NCBI GenBank assembly: GCA_937988735.1
Contig: CALKHQ010000068.1
Location: 1-8,002 of the forward strand
Direction: 5' to 3'
Source of the DNA: an uncultured Alphaproteobacteria bacterium
GTDB lineage: Bacteria; Pseudomonadota; Alphaproteobacteria; CALKHQ01
Length of the DNA stretch: 8,002 nucleotides
Of this stretch, positions 1 to 6,574 are shown one piece after another. Each line of letters opens with the position of its first letter. Positions within the stretch are counted from its first letter, which is position 1. A program made the translations under genes and the position numbers. The notes beneath the pieces are model-generated. The model searched no databases. It had not been told where the DNA came from and saw nothing but the letters and a program-made list of their open reading frames with translations.

Positions 1-4
1 CGGG

Positions 5-22
5 GGCGCCGGGGATGGCGCC
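5..22 (-). other. small inverted repeat just past the proB stop
   Basis: GGCGCC at 5-10 and again at 17-22 form a 6-bp stem with a 6-base loop, starting 4 bases after the proB stop codon on the minus strand. No T tract is visible before the window ends, so it is not a convincing terminator. It may be an intergenic hairpin between proB and a following gene. Confidence 0.25.
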
Positions 23-26
23 GCCT

Positions 27-1169
27 TCACCGTCCCCTTTCGCCGCGCACCAGCACCAGGTCGTCGCGGTGGATCAGTTCGTCGCGCCCGCGGAAGCCCA
101 GCAGCTGCTCGATCTCCTCCGACCGGTGGCCGATGATAAGCCGCGCGTCCTCGGCGTCATAGGCGATCAGGCCGCGCCCGATCTCGGTGCCGTCGGGCCC
201 GCGCACCACCACCGGGTCCCCGCGCTCGAAGCGCCCCTCGACCGCGGTGACGCCCGCGGGCAGCAGGCTGCGGCCGGATTGCAGCGCTGCCACCGCGCCG
301 GCGTCCACCACCACGGCGCCCACCGGCTTCAGGCTGCCGGCGATCCACTGCTTGCGGGCGGTGAGCGGGGTTTCGCGCGGCACGAACCAGGTGGCGCGCC
401 CGCCGTCCAGCGCGGCGGCGAGTGCATGGTCGGTGCGGCCGTCGGCAATCGCCATCCGGCAACCGGCGGCCATCGCGATCTTGGCGGCAGCGAGCTTGGT
501 CACCATGCCGCCGGACGAGTAGCCGGGGCGGGCCGCGCCGGCCATGGCCTCGATCTCCGGCGTGACCTCCTGTACCTCGGGAATGAACACGGCATTCGGG
601 TCGCCGCGCGGGTCGCGGTCGTAGAGGCCGTCGATGTCGGACAGCAGCACCAGCGTGTCGGCGCTGGCGATCTGGGCCACCCGCGCCGCCAGCCGGTCGT
701 TGTCGCCGAAGCGGATCTCCTGGGTGGCGACGGTGTCGTTCTCGTTGATCACCGGCACCACCCGCCGCTTCAGCAGGGCGGCGAGGGTGCTGCGGGCGTT
801 GAGGTGCCGCCGGCGCTGCTCGGTGTCGTCAATGGTGAGCAGGATCTGCGCGACCACGATGCCGTGGCGGGCGAGCGCGTTCTGGTAGGCGTGGGCGAGG
901 CGGATCTGGCCGGTGGCGGCCGCCGCCTGCTTCTCTTCCAGGGTCAGCGGCCGGCGCACCCGCGAGAAGGCGAGGCCGAGGGGGCCGCGGCCGACCGCGA
1001 TCGCGCCGGAGGAGACGATCAGCACGTCGATCCCGGTCTTGTGCAGCGCAGCGACGTCCTCGGCGAGCGCGTCGAGCCAGCCCTGGCGCAGCACAGGCCC
1101 GTCGCGGCCGTTGTCGTCCACCAGCAGCGCGGAGCCGATCTTGACGACGATCCGGCGGAGCTCAGCCAT
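27..1169 (-). CDS. proB: glutamate 5-kinase (ProB) with C-terminal PUA domain
   Basis: ATP-dependent phosphorylation of L-glutamate to glutamyl 5-phosphate, the first step of proline synthesis; cytoplasmic. The 380-residue product is close to the usual 367-380. The amino-acid-kinase domain shows VVKIGSALL (8-16), SSGAIAVG (53-60), PVINENDTV (139-147), FGDNDRLAARVA (154-165), LLSDIDGLYDRDP (175-187) and GGMVTKLAAAKIA (220-232). RKQWIAG (272-278) leads into a PUA-type domain of about 90 residues. The reading frame is open upstream to 1271, but MAELRRIVVKIG is the conserved N-terminus and a GGAGG lies 12 bases before it. The start overlaps the end of obg by 8 bases (ATGGCTGA), suggesting translational coupling. 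In the family, ProB is feedback-inhibited by proline. proA, its usual partner, is not in the window. Confidence 0.96.
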   Translation of the reverse strand: MAELRRIVVKIGSALLVDDNGRDGPVLRQGWLDALAEDVAALHKTGIDVLIVSSGAIAVGRGPLGLAFSRVRRPLTLEEKQAAAATGQIRLAHAYQNALARHGIVVAQILLTIDDTEQRRRHLNARSTLAALLKRRVVPVINENDTVATQEIRFGDNDRLAARVAQIASADTLVLLSDIDGLYDRDPRGDPNAVFIPEVQEVTPEIEAMAGAARPGYSSGGMVTKLAAAKIAMAAGCRMAIADGRTDHALAAALDGGRATWFVPRETPLTARKQWIAGSLKPVGAVVVDAGAVAALQSGRSLLPAGVTAVEGRFERGDPVVVRGPDGTEIGRGLIAYDAEDARLIIGHRSEEIEQLLGFRGRDELIHRDDLVLVRGERGR

Positions 1170-2211
1170 GGCTTGCCGCGTCCTCCGCGCCGGCGACGCG
1201 GGCCGCGCGCGCTGCCTGCACCAGCGGCCATGCGGCATGCAGCACGGCATCGACGCCGACGCCCGACACACCGGAAAGGGTGAGCACGCGCCGGTCGGGC
1301 AGGGCGGCCGCGACCGCCTGGCGCACCGCCTCGGCTGCTTCGGGAGTCAGGGCATCAATCTTGTTGAGCCCTACCAGCTCCGGCTTCGTGTCGAGGCCGG
1401 CGCCATAGGCCTCAAGCTCCTCGCGCACGACCTGATACGCCGCGAGCGCCGCGTCAGCGTCGCCTGCGGCGGCGTCGATCAGGTGGATCAGCACCGCACA
1501 GCGCTCGACGTGGCCGAGGAACCGGGTGCCGAGCCCGCGGCCTTCGCTCGCTCCCTCGATCAGGCCGGGAATGTCGGCGACGACGAAGCTCTCGCCGTCG
1601 CCCAGCCGCACGACGCCCAGATTGGGGTGAATGGTGGTGAAGGGGTAGTCCGCGACCTTGGGTCGTGCGGCGCTCACGACGGAGAGGAAGGTCGATTTCC
1701 CGGCGTTGGGCAGGCCGACCAGGCCGACGTCGGCGATCAGCTTCAGCCGCAGCCAGACCCACTTCTCCTCGCCCGGCCATCCCGGGTCGGCCCGGCGCGG
1801 CGCCTGGTTGGTGGAGGACTTGAACTGCATGTTGCCGCGGCCACCGTCGCCGCCGCGGGCCAGCACCACCCGCTGGCCGACCGCGGTCAGGTCGGCGAGC
1901 ACCTCTTCGCGGTTCTCGTCCAGCACCTGCGTGCCGACCGGCACCCGGATGACCAGCGGCTCGGCGCTGGCACCGGTGCGCTGCTTGCCCATGCCATGGC
2001 CGCCGCGCGCCGCCTTGAAGTGCTGCTGGTAGCGGAAGTCGATCAGCGTGTTCAGGCCGTCCACGGCCTCCACGATCACGTCGCCGCCGCGGCCGCCGTC
2101 ACCGCCGTCCGGCCCGCCGAACTCGACGAACTTCTCCCGGCGGAAGCTGACGCAGCCGTTGCCGCCGTCGCCGCTCTTCACGAAGATCTTGGCCTCGTCG
2201 AGGAACTTCAT
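1162..2211 (-). CDS. obg: Obg/CgtA-family ribosome-associated GTPase
   Basis: Essential GTPase that binds the large ribosomal subunit and acts in its maturation and in growth control. The 349-residue product has the glycine-rich Obg fold at about 1-158, starting MKFLDEAKIFVKSGDGGNG and including FGGPDGGDGGRGG (31-43). The G domain follows: G1 GLPNAGKST (166-174), switch I around YPFTT (189-193), G3 DIPG (213-216), G4 NKID (283-286) and a G5-like SGVSGVGV (313-320). After the G domain there are only about 20 residues, without the long acidic tail of E. coli ObgE. The frame is open to 2265, but MKFLDEAKI is the family N-terminus, and an AAGG lies 8 bases before this ATG. It sits downstream of rplU-rpmA, the common bacterial order, and overlaps proB. 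Confidence 0.97.
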   Translation of the reverse strand: MKFLDEAKIFVKSGDGGNGCVSFRREKFVEFGGPDGGDGGRGGDVIVEAVDGLNTLIDFRYQQHFKAARGGHGMGKQRTGASAEPLVIRVPVGTQVLDENREEVLADLTAVGQRVVLARGGDGGRGNMQFKSSTNQAPRRADPGWPGEEKWVWLRLKLIADVGLVGLPNAGKSTFLSVVSAARPKVADYPFTTIHPNLGVVRLGDGESFVVADIPGLIEGASEGRGLGTRFLGHVERCAVLIHLIDAAAGDADAALAAYQVVREELEAYGAGLDTKPELVGLNKIDALTPEAAEAVRQAVAAALPDRRVLTLSGVSGVGVDAVLHAAWPLVQAARAARVAGAEDAASHG

Positions 2212-2374
2212 TCTGCGAGCCTTGTGCGCCCCGTCGCCGACGGGCGGGGCTGCCTGCGCCGTCACCCCGCGCGGTCATGGATTGCCCTATCGCCACGCGT
2301 CCCGCAACGGCCTGCGGGACATGCCGCCTGCCCTGCGCCTGAGCGCGGGATCGTGCCGGCCTCCAGAAGCAGAA
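2212..2374 (-). promoter_or_regulatory. obg-proB leader region with a hairpin, no clear promoter
   Basis: This stretch lies between the rpmA terminator and the obg start. It should hold the obg-proB promoter if the hairpin at 2375-2401 stops transcription. I find no convincing -35/-10 pair; ATAGGG within it is the most -10-like element but lacks a partner. A perfect 8-bp stem is present: GTCCCGCA (2299-2306) and TGCGGGAC (2313-2320) with a 6-base loop. It has no T tract and could be a leader structure. No small gene is supported here, although many relatives carry an acetyltransferase gene between rpmA and obg. Confidence 0.35.
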
Positions 2375-2401
2375 ACGGGGAATGGCGGCGCCATTCCCCG
2401 T
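2375..2401 (-). terminator. rho-independent-type terminator after rpmA
   Basis: A perfect 12-bp inverted repeat, ACGGGGAATGGC with GCCATTCCCCGT, leaves a 3-base loop. It begins 25 bases past the rpmA stop on the minus strand and is followed there by TTTCTGCTTCT, a modest T-rich run. Position, stem strength and flank all fit termination of the rplU-rpmA transcript. Read-through into obg is possible because the T tract is interrupted. Confidence 0.7.
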
Positions 2402-2426
2402 GCATCCTTCGCGATGGGCGAAGCGC

Positions 2427-2693
2427 CTATTCGGCGGCTTCGGCGGGTATCACGGAAACGTAGGTCCGGCCCTTGAAGCCGCGCTTGAACTGCACCTGGC
2501 CGGCCGCGGTGGCGAACAGGGTGTAGCCGCGGCCCAGCCCGACGTTGCGGCCGGGGTGGAAGGTGGTGCCGCGCTGCCGGACGATGATGTTGCCCGGGAT
2601 GACCTGCTGGCCGCCGAAGCGCTTGACGCCCAGCCGCTGGCCGGGAGAGTCGCGCCCGTTGCGCGAGCTGCCGCCTGCCTTCTTGTGCGCCAT
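2427..2693 (-). CDS. rpmA: 50S ribosomal protein L27
   Basis: Large-subunit protein whose N-terminal tail reaches towards the peptidyl-transferase centre. The 88-residue product begins MAHKKAGGSSRNGRDSPGQR and continues through LGVKRFGGQQVIPGNIIVRQ and RGTTFHPGRNVGLGRGYTLF, the full family signature at the usual length. It has the direct MAHKKAGGS start, so there is no sign of the cleavable N-terminal extension found in Firmicutes. The start is 3 bases after the rplU stop, and its GAGGA ribosome-binding site lies within the last rplU codons, so the two are almost certainly co-transcribed and translationally coupled. A terminator hairpin follows. Confidence 0.98.
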   Translation of the reverse strand: MAHKKAGGSSRNGRDSPGQRLGVKRFGGQQVIPGNIIVRQRGTTFHPGRNVGLGRGYTLFATAAGQVQFKRGFKGRTYVSVIPAEAAE

Positions 2694-2696
2694 CGC

Positions 2697-3353
2697 TCAG
2701 TCCTCCTGCTCGGCGAGCAGGGCCCTGGCCTGCTCGACCCAGTTCTCGCGCTCGACCCGCCCCTTCGAGTGGAGCTGCTCGTCCAGCCACGCGCACTGCT
2801 CGGGGGTCAGCTCGGCGATCTGCGAGTAGTGATAGATGCCGAGCTCGTTCAGCGTGGTCTCGACCTTCGGACCGATGCCGCCGATCTTCTTCAGGTCGTC
2901 CGCCTTGCCGTCGCGCGGCGCGTCCAGCAGCGGCGGCGCAACGGCGACCGTCGCCTCGGCGGCCGTCTCCGCCCTGGCCTTGGCGTCCGCCTTCGGCTTC
3001 GCCTTCGCCGGCTTCTCTGCCCTGGCCAGCGCCGGCGCGTCCGCCGCGTGGATCGCCTCGATCCGCAGCACCGTGTGATGCTGGCGATGGCCGCGCAGCC
3101 GGCGCGAGTTCTGGCGGCGGCGCTTCTTGAACACCAGCACCTTGTCGCCGCGCGACTGCTCCACCACCGTCGCGTCGACGGCGGCGCCGGCAATGAGCGG
3201 CGTGCCCGTCTTCACCTCGGCGCCGTCACCGATCATCAGCACCTCGCCGATGCGGACCGTATCGCCGGCCTCGGCAGCGAGACGCTCGACGACGATCGTG
3301 TCGCTCGGCGAGACCCGATACTGCTTGCCGCCCGTCTTGATGACTGCGTACAT
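2697..3353 (-). CDS. rplU: 50S ribosomal protein L21 with C-terminal helix-hairpin-helix-like extension
   Basis: Binds 23S rRNA in the large subunit. Residues 1-103 are a complete L21, opening MYAVIKTGGKQYRV and carrying KVLVFKKRRRQNSRRLRGHR (71-90). E. coli L21 ends at about 103 residues, but this product has 218. Residues 104-150 are an Ala/Lys/Pro-rich linker. Residues 151-218 form a compact module with DLKKIGGIGPKVETTLNELG (153-172) and a later W-V-E-Q-A-R segment, resembling the helix-hairpin-helix modules of DNA- or RNA-binding proteins. Extended L21 proteins of this kind are known in Alphaproteobacteria; the role of the extension is not clear to me. The frame is open to 3395, but the conserved N-terminus sets the start at 3353. 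No good Shine-Dalgarno precedes it, which is unusual for a highly expressed gene. A strong promoter lies about 80 bases upstream. Confidence 0.95.
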   Translation of the reverse strand: MYAVIKTGGKQYRVSPSDTIVVERLAAEAGDTVRIGEVLMIGDGAEVKTGTPLIAGAAVDATVVEQSRGDKVLVFKKRRRQNSRRLRGHRQHHTVLRIEAIHAADAPALARAEKPAKAKPKADAKARAETAAEATVAVAPPLLDAPRDGKADDLKKIGGIGPKVETTLNELGIYHYSQIAELTPEQCAWLDEQLHSKGRVERENWVEQARALLAEQED

Positions 3354-3431
3354 CGTTTGGAACCGTTCGTAGCTTTCGGGCCAGGCAATAGCCATCCCTG
3401 CACCGGCGGCCCGCTGCGGCGCAGGGGCGGC

Positions 3432-3459
3432 ACTATACGAGCGGCGGTCGGGGAGTCAA
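3432..3459 (-). promoter_or_regulatory. sigma70-type promoter for rplU-rpmA
   Basis: On the minus strand TTGACT (3454-3459) and TATAGT (3432-3437) are separated by 16 bases. Each differs from the consensus TTGACA/TATAAT at one position. The surrounding DNA is one of the few A/T-containing patches in this GC-rich window. Transcription would begin near 3425, giving an rplU leader of roughly 70 bases. Its position directly upstream of two ribosomal protein genes supports the call. Confidence 0.75.
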
Positions 3460-3563
3460 TCAAATACCGGCCTCGCCGCATGCCTGCGACCGTCTTGCCT
3501 GCGCGGGGCCGCCGACCGTCCTCGCCGAAGCGCGGGCAGGGCCGGCCGGACCGCCGCCGGCGG

Positions 3564-4502
3564 TCAGCGGATGCGCTTGCGCGGCCTGCTGTCCGCCGGG
3601 GTGACGGTCCAGCCCTGCCGGGCCAGGAGGTTGAGCACCCCTTCCTCGCCGGGCAGGTGCAGGGCGCCGATCGCCACCAGATACGGCCGCGCCTCGATCA
3701 GCGGCAGCAGGCGCTCGGCCATGCGCCGGTTGCGCTCGACGATCAGCAGGTCCAGAACGCGCTGGTTGAGCCCCTCGTCGCCGGTCTGCATCTCGCGCAG
3801 CGCGACCTCTGCCAGCGCCGCGAGGTCGTCCTCGACGTAACGGGCGATCATCTCCTCGACCATCTCGTCCAGCCGGGGATACATTTCCACAGCCTGGACG
3901 AGCATGGCGATCTGGTCGGGTTCCGGGTGGCCGGCGAAGGCCGCGATCTGCTCCTCCACCGTCTCCAGCGTCGCGACCGGCAGGCCCGCGGCATCGGCCC
4001 GGTCGATCAGCGCCTGGTCGAACACCGGCGTGCCGGAAGCCATGCGCTCTGTCTGCTCGACCGGAATGCTGATCATCAGCGCCGCACCCCATGGCGCGAG
4101 GTTGCCGAGGAACTCTGCGGGCAGGTCGTAATTCCGGCCGATCGCCACCAGCTGACGGAACAGGTCGTCGCCGATGATGCCGGGCAGCGTCCTGCCGTCG
4201 CGCAGCAGCATGGCGTTGATCAGGTCGAGCTGCGCGCCGTCGCCCAGCTCGACCTCCACCACCAGCGCGCCCGCCTCTTCCAGCAGCCCGGTCGCCCGGT
4301 CGATCGCCGGCCGCAGCCTGTCGTCCACCGCATGGATGGTGCCGACGAGGTAGCTCGGCGCGCCGCCGCCCGGCGGCTCCAGCCGCCAGGCCAGCGTTTC
4401 CCCGTTGAGCGAGAAGTCGGGCGTCGCCGCTGCGGCCGGGGCGGCCAGCGGCAACCCGGCCGCCAGCGTGAGGATGGTGCGCCGGATCACGTCGAACAGC
4501 AT
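3564..4502 (-). CDS. TraB/GumN-family protein with signal peptide
   Basis: The 312-residue product matches the TraB/GumN (TIKI-like) family. Family hallmarks are YLVGTIHAVD (51-60) with the GTIH motif, VVEVELG (81-87), LPGIIGDDLF (106-115), PVFDQALIDRADAAGLPVAT (159-178) followed by LETVEEQ, VERNRRMAE (255-263), and a second histidine motif VAIGALHLPGEEG (276-288). The eukaryotic TIKI members are membrane metalloproteases; activity of bacterial members is mostly unproven, so a peptidase role is inference. Residues 1-26 form a signal peptide (charged MLFDVIRR, hydrophobic core, likely cleavage after APAAAA), which places the mature protein in the periplasm or at the envelope. The frame is open to 4733, but GGGAGG six bases before this ATG together with the signal peptide fixes the start. 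It lies downstream of the RTX gene, behind a strong hairpin, so it probably has its own promoter. Confidence 0.88.
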   Translation of the reverse strand: MLFDVIRRTILTLAAGLPLAAPAAAATPDFSLNGETLAWRLEPPGGGAPSYLVGTIHAVDDRLRPAIDRATGLLEEAGALVVEVELGDGAQLDLINAMLLRDGRTLPGIIGDDLFRQLVAIGRNYDLPAEFLGNLAPWGAALMISIPVEQTERMASGTPVFDQALIDRADAAGLPVATLETVEEQIAAFAGHPEPDQIAMLVQAVEMYPRLDEMVEEMIARYVEDDLAALAEVALREMQTGDEGLNQRVLDLLIVERNRRMAERLLPLIEARPYLVAIGALHLPGEEGVLNLLARQGWTVTPADSRPRKRIR

Positions 4503-4607
4503 GCGGAACCTCCCAGTTGCCTCGCGCCGGCCGGTGCCGGGGCGGGCGCGCCCCGCCGGCAGTGCCGTGTACCGTCCGAAGGTGGCGGCTGCCGCGGCCG
4601 AGCGCAA
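4503..4607 (-). promoter_or_regulatory. leader of the TraB/GumN gene with ribosome-binding site
   Basis: GGGAGG on the minus strand (4509-4514) sits six bases before the ATG at 4502 and decides that start over upstream in-frame ATGs. A GC-rich hairpin, GGGGCG/CGCCCC with a 4-base loop (4539-4554), lies in the leader. I see no convincing -35/-10 pair in the remainder. Confidence 0.55.
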
Positions 4608-4650
4608 GCCTCGCCGCCGGCGTCCGCTCGCAAGACGCCGGTGGCGAGGC
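4608..4650 (-). terminator. long hairpin after the RTX gene, likely terminator
   Basis: Arms 4608-4624 and 4634-4650 are 17 bases each, complementary except for one central position, with a 9-base loop. The hairpin begins 10 bases past the RTX stop codon on the minus strand. It is followed by TTGCGCTCGG rather than a real T tract, so an intrinsic terminator is plausible but not classical. It may also protect the 3' end of the RTX transcript. Confidence 0.5.
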
Positions 4651-4660
4651 AGGGGACGGC

Positions 4661-6574
4661 TCAGGCGAAGACGAAGTCGTTCTCGTGGAGCTGGTGCGGC
4701 GCCACGCGCAGCAGCGTCACCGACTGGCTGCACTGGCTGTTGAAGTTGATGGTGGTGGAATTCCCGTCATAGGTGGCGAGCGCCAGGACGGAGGCCAGGT
4801 CGTGCACCTCGCGGAAGAAGAAGCCGCCGAGGTCGATGACGTCGCCGGCACCGGATCCCGCGCTGAAGGCGTCGATGACGTCGTGTCCGTCGCCGTAGGT
4901 GAAGACGTAGACGTCGTTGCCCGCGCCGCCCGACAGCCAGTCGTCGCCGGCGCCGCCGAACAGGGTGTCGGCGCCGCTGCTGCCGGACAGGCTGTCGTTG
5001 CCGATGCCGCCGTTCAGGATGTCGTCGCCCTCGTTGCCGGACAGCGTGTCGTTGCCGTGGTCGCCGGCGAGGATGTCATTGCCGCTGCCGCCGCCGAGCG
5101 AGTCGTCGCCCCAGCCGCCCAGCAGGGTGTCGCGCCCGGTCTCGCCGCGCATCAGGTCGTTGCCGAAGCCGCCGACCAGAAGGTCGTTGCCGTCGTCGCC
5201 CTCGACGAAGTCGTCGCCGTCCTCGCCGAACAGCCAGTCGACGCCGATTCCGCCGCGCACGAAGTCGTCACCGGCGCCGCCGAACAGGGTGTCGTCGCCG
5301 TTGTCGCCGCGCAGGCTGTCGTTCCCGTCCTGGCCGAACACGCGGTCGTCGCCGTCCTTGCCGTGCATGTCGTCGCTGCCGGCGCCGCCGTTGAGGACGT
5401 CGTCGCCGCCGTTGCCGCGCAGCGTGTCGTTGCCGGCGAGCCCCTGGATGAACTCCGCCGCGGCGCCGCCGTTCAGCGTGTTGGCGCCGCCGGTGCCCGC
5501 GATCTCCGGCAGGCCGGGAAGGCCCGGCTGGTTGGCGACCCAGATGCCGTCCAGGCGCGCGCCGACGTCGTCGTCGGTCTCGATGGTGGCGAAGGTCGGG
5601 TGCAGGTACACGGCCGGACCGTCGATGTTGTTGCCGACCCGTGCGTGCAGGGCGTCGAGCCGCGAGAGGTCGGCGCCGGGGGTGAGGTTGAGACCGGTGG
5701 ACGGGAAGACGTCGTTGCCCACCTGGTCGCCGCCCAGCGGCGCGTCGAAGACGAAGGCCGGATCGTCCCAGGGGAGGGAGAGCGGCTGGCCTGCCGCGAG
5801 CAGCGCCGACCGGATCTCGAGGCTGTAGAGCGCGACCTCGCCGGGGATGAGGTCGAAGTAGCCGGCGAGCACGTGCTCCGCCCGGTCCTCGCTGCTGGTG
5901 TCGATGACCGTGCCGGCGAAGTAGTAGGTGGTCGTCGGCCCGGTGGGCACGACGACGCCGGAGACGGTGATGTCGGTGACCGCCATGGCGGCATCGAGCC
6001 CGAAGGCGTTGGTCATGTCGCCGAAGCCGATATGCCTCCCGGGCATGAAATCCGGCTTCTGCAGCGCGAGCACGCCGTCGATCCACACCAGGGCGCGGCC
6101 ATCGGGCGCTACATCGATGCGGTAGGTCTGGAAGCCGTCGGTGGTGGTCTGGGCGTGGCTGTCGCTCTCGTCGCCCCAGCCGATCCCCTCCTCGTCCAGC
6201 CATACCATCTGGCTGCGCGGGCTGCCCGTGTACTGGAACAGCCCGGCGGGGTCGTCCGTCGCCGCGTAGAGCATGGCGCCGGCGTCGAAGGAATTGTGGG
6301 AGGAGAGCACGTCCTCGACACGTACGGTGAAGCTGACACTGTAATGGTGGGCGAGGCTGGCCGGATTCTCGCGGTAGAACCACTGGATCGGCCCCGGGCC
6401 CAGGTCGGGGGGCAGCCCGATCGAGCTGACGGTGACCATGGTCCCGTCGGCGCTGGCCTGGACCGGCCGTGCCGGATCGAAATTGCCTGGCGCGCTTTCG
6501 GCGTTGATGATGCTCCAGCCCTGGTCCTGCGGCAGGAGGGTCGGGTCCAGCAGGTCGACGACGGTGATGGCCAT
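4661..6574 (-). CDS. RTX calcium-binding protein, type I secreted, lectin-like N-terminal domain
   Basis: 637 residues, predicted to be exported to the outside of the cell. Residues about 62-206 look like a concanavalin/LamG-type beta sandwich: alternating strands, a Trp/Asp-rich stretch VWLDEEGIGWGDESDSHAQT (124-143), FQTYRIDVAPDGRALVWIDG (148-167), and closing VTDITVSG. Residues about 215-345 are a second globular part I do not recognise. Residues 360-557 are 22 consecutive RTX nonapeptides (GGxGxDxUx type) that fold as a calcium-bound beta-roll. The tail has DVIDAF (565-570), GDVIDLGGF (577-585) and terminal DFVFA, matching the C-terminal secretion region of type I substrates. There is no N-terminal signal peptide, as expected. 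No HExxH, lipase or other catalytic motif is visible. GGAGG ten bases upstream supports the start. No ABC transporter or membrane-fusion gene is nearby. It could be an adhesin, a glycan-binding protein or a divergent hydrolase. Confidence 0.9.
   Translation of the reverse strand: MAITVVDLLDPTLLPQDQGWSIINAESAPGNFDPARPVQASADGTMVTVSSIGLPPDLGPGPIQWFYRENPASLAHHYSVSFTVRVEDVLSSHNSFDAGAMLYAATDDPAGLFQYTGSPRSQMVWLDEEGIGWGDESDSHAQTTTDGFQTYRIDVAPDGRALVWIDGVLALQKPDFMPGRHIGFGDMTNAFGLDAAMAVTDITVSGVVVPTGPTTTYYFAGTVIDTSSEDRAEHVLAGYFDLIPGEVALYSLEIRSALLAAGQPLSLPWDDPAFVFDAPLGGDQVGNDVFPSTGLNLTPGADLSRLDALHARVGNNIDGPAVYLHPTFATIETDDDVGARLDGIWVANQPGLPGLPEIAGTGGANTLNGGAAAEFIQGLAGNDTLRGNGGDDVLNGGAGSDDMHGKDGDDRVFGQDGNDSLRGDNGDDTLFGGAGDDFVRGGIGVDWLFGEDGDDFVEGDDGNDLLVGGFGNDLMRGETGRDTLLGGWGDDSLGGGSGNDILAGDHGNDTLSGNEGDDILNGGIGNDSLSGSSGADTLFGGAGDDWLSGGAGNDVYVFTYGDGHDVIDAFSAGSGAGDVIDLGGFFFREVHDLASVLALATYDGNSTTINFNSQCSQSVTLLRVAPHQLHENDFVFA
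4904..5497 (-). repeat. 22 tandem RTX nonapeptide-coding units (27-base period)
   Basis: Each 27-base unit encodes one nonapeptide (for example GNGGDDVLN, GEDGDDFVE, GGSGNDILA). The run covers residues 360-557 with no insertion or deletion breaking the register. The first two units (GTGGANTLN, GGAAAEFIQ) and the tenth (GGIGVDWLF) are degenerate in the Gly/Asp positions; the others mostly keep GxxGxDxUx. DNA conservation is low enough that the units look old rather than recently duplicated. Confidence 0.9.

Noticed and set aside
913..2463. 516-codon open frame on the plus strand opposite obg and proB
   Set aside because: High-GC shadow frame. The opposite strand encodes two complete, conserved proteins with all motifs, and this frame's translation is rich in His/Arg/Ala without recognisable domains.
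3549..3565. Inverted repeat GACCGCCG-C-CGGCGGTC at the TraB/GumN stop codon
   Set aside because: The stem overlaps the stop codon, has almost no loop, and is followed by G/C-rich sequence without a T tract, so I do not call it a terminator.
2382..4772. 796-codon open frame on the plus strand spanning rpmA, rplU and the TraB/GumN gene
   Set aside because: It runs across three real genes, their terminator and their promoters on the other strand. It is a product of scarce stop codons in G/C-rich DNA.
4904..5497. CRISPR-like regular 27-base periodicity
   Set aside because: The period is an exact multiple of codons, units are divergent in sequence and encode RTX nonapeptides. There are no identical repeats separated by unique spacers and no cas genes.
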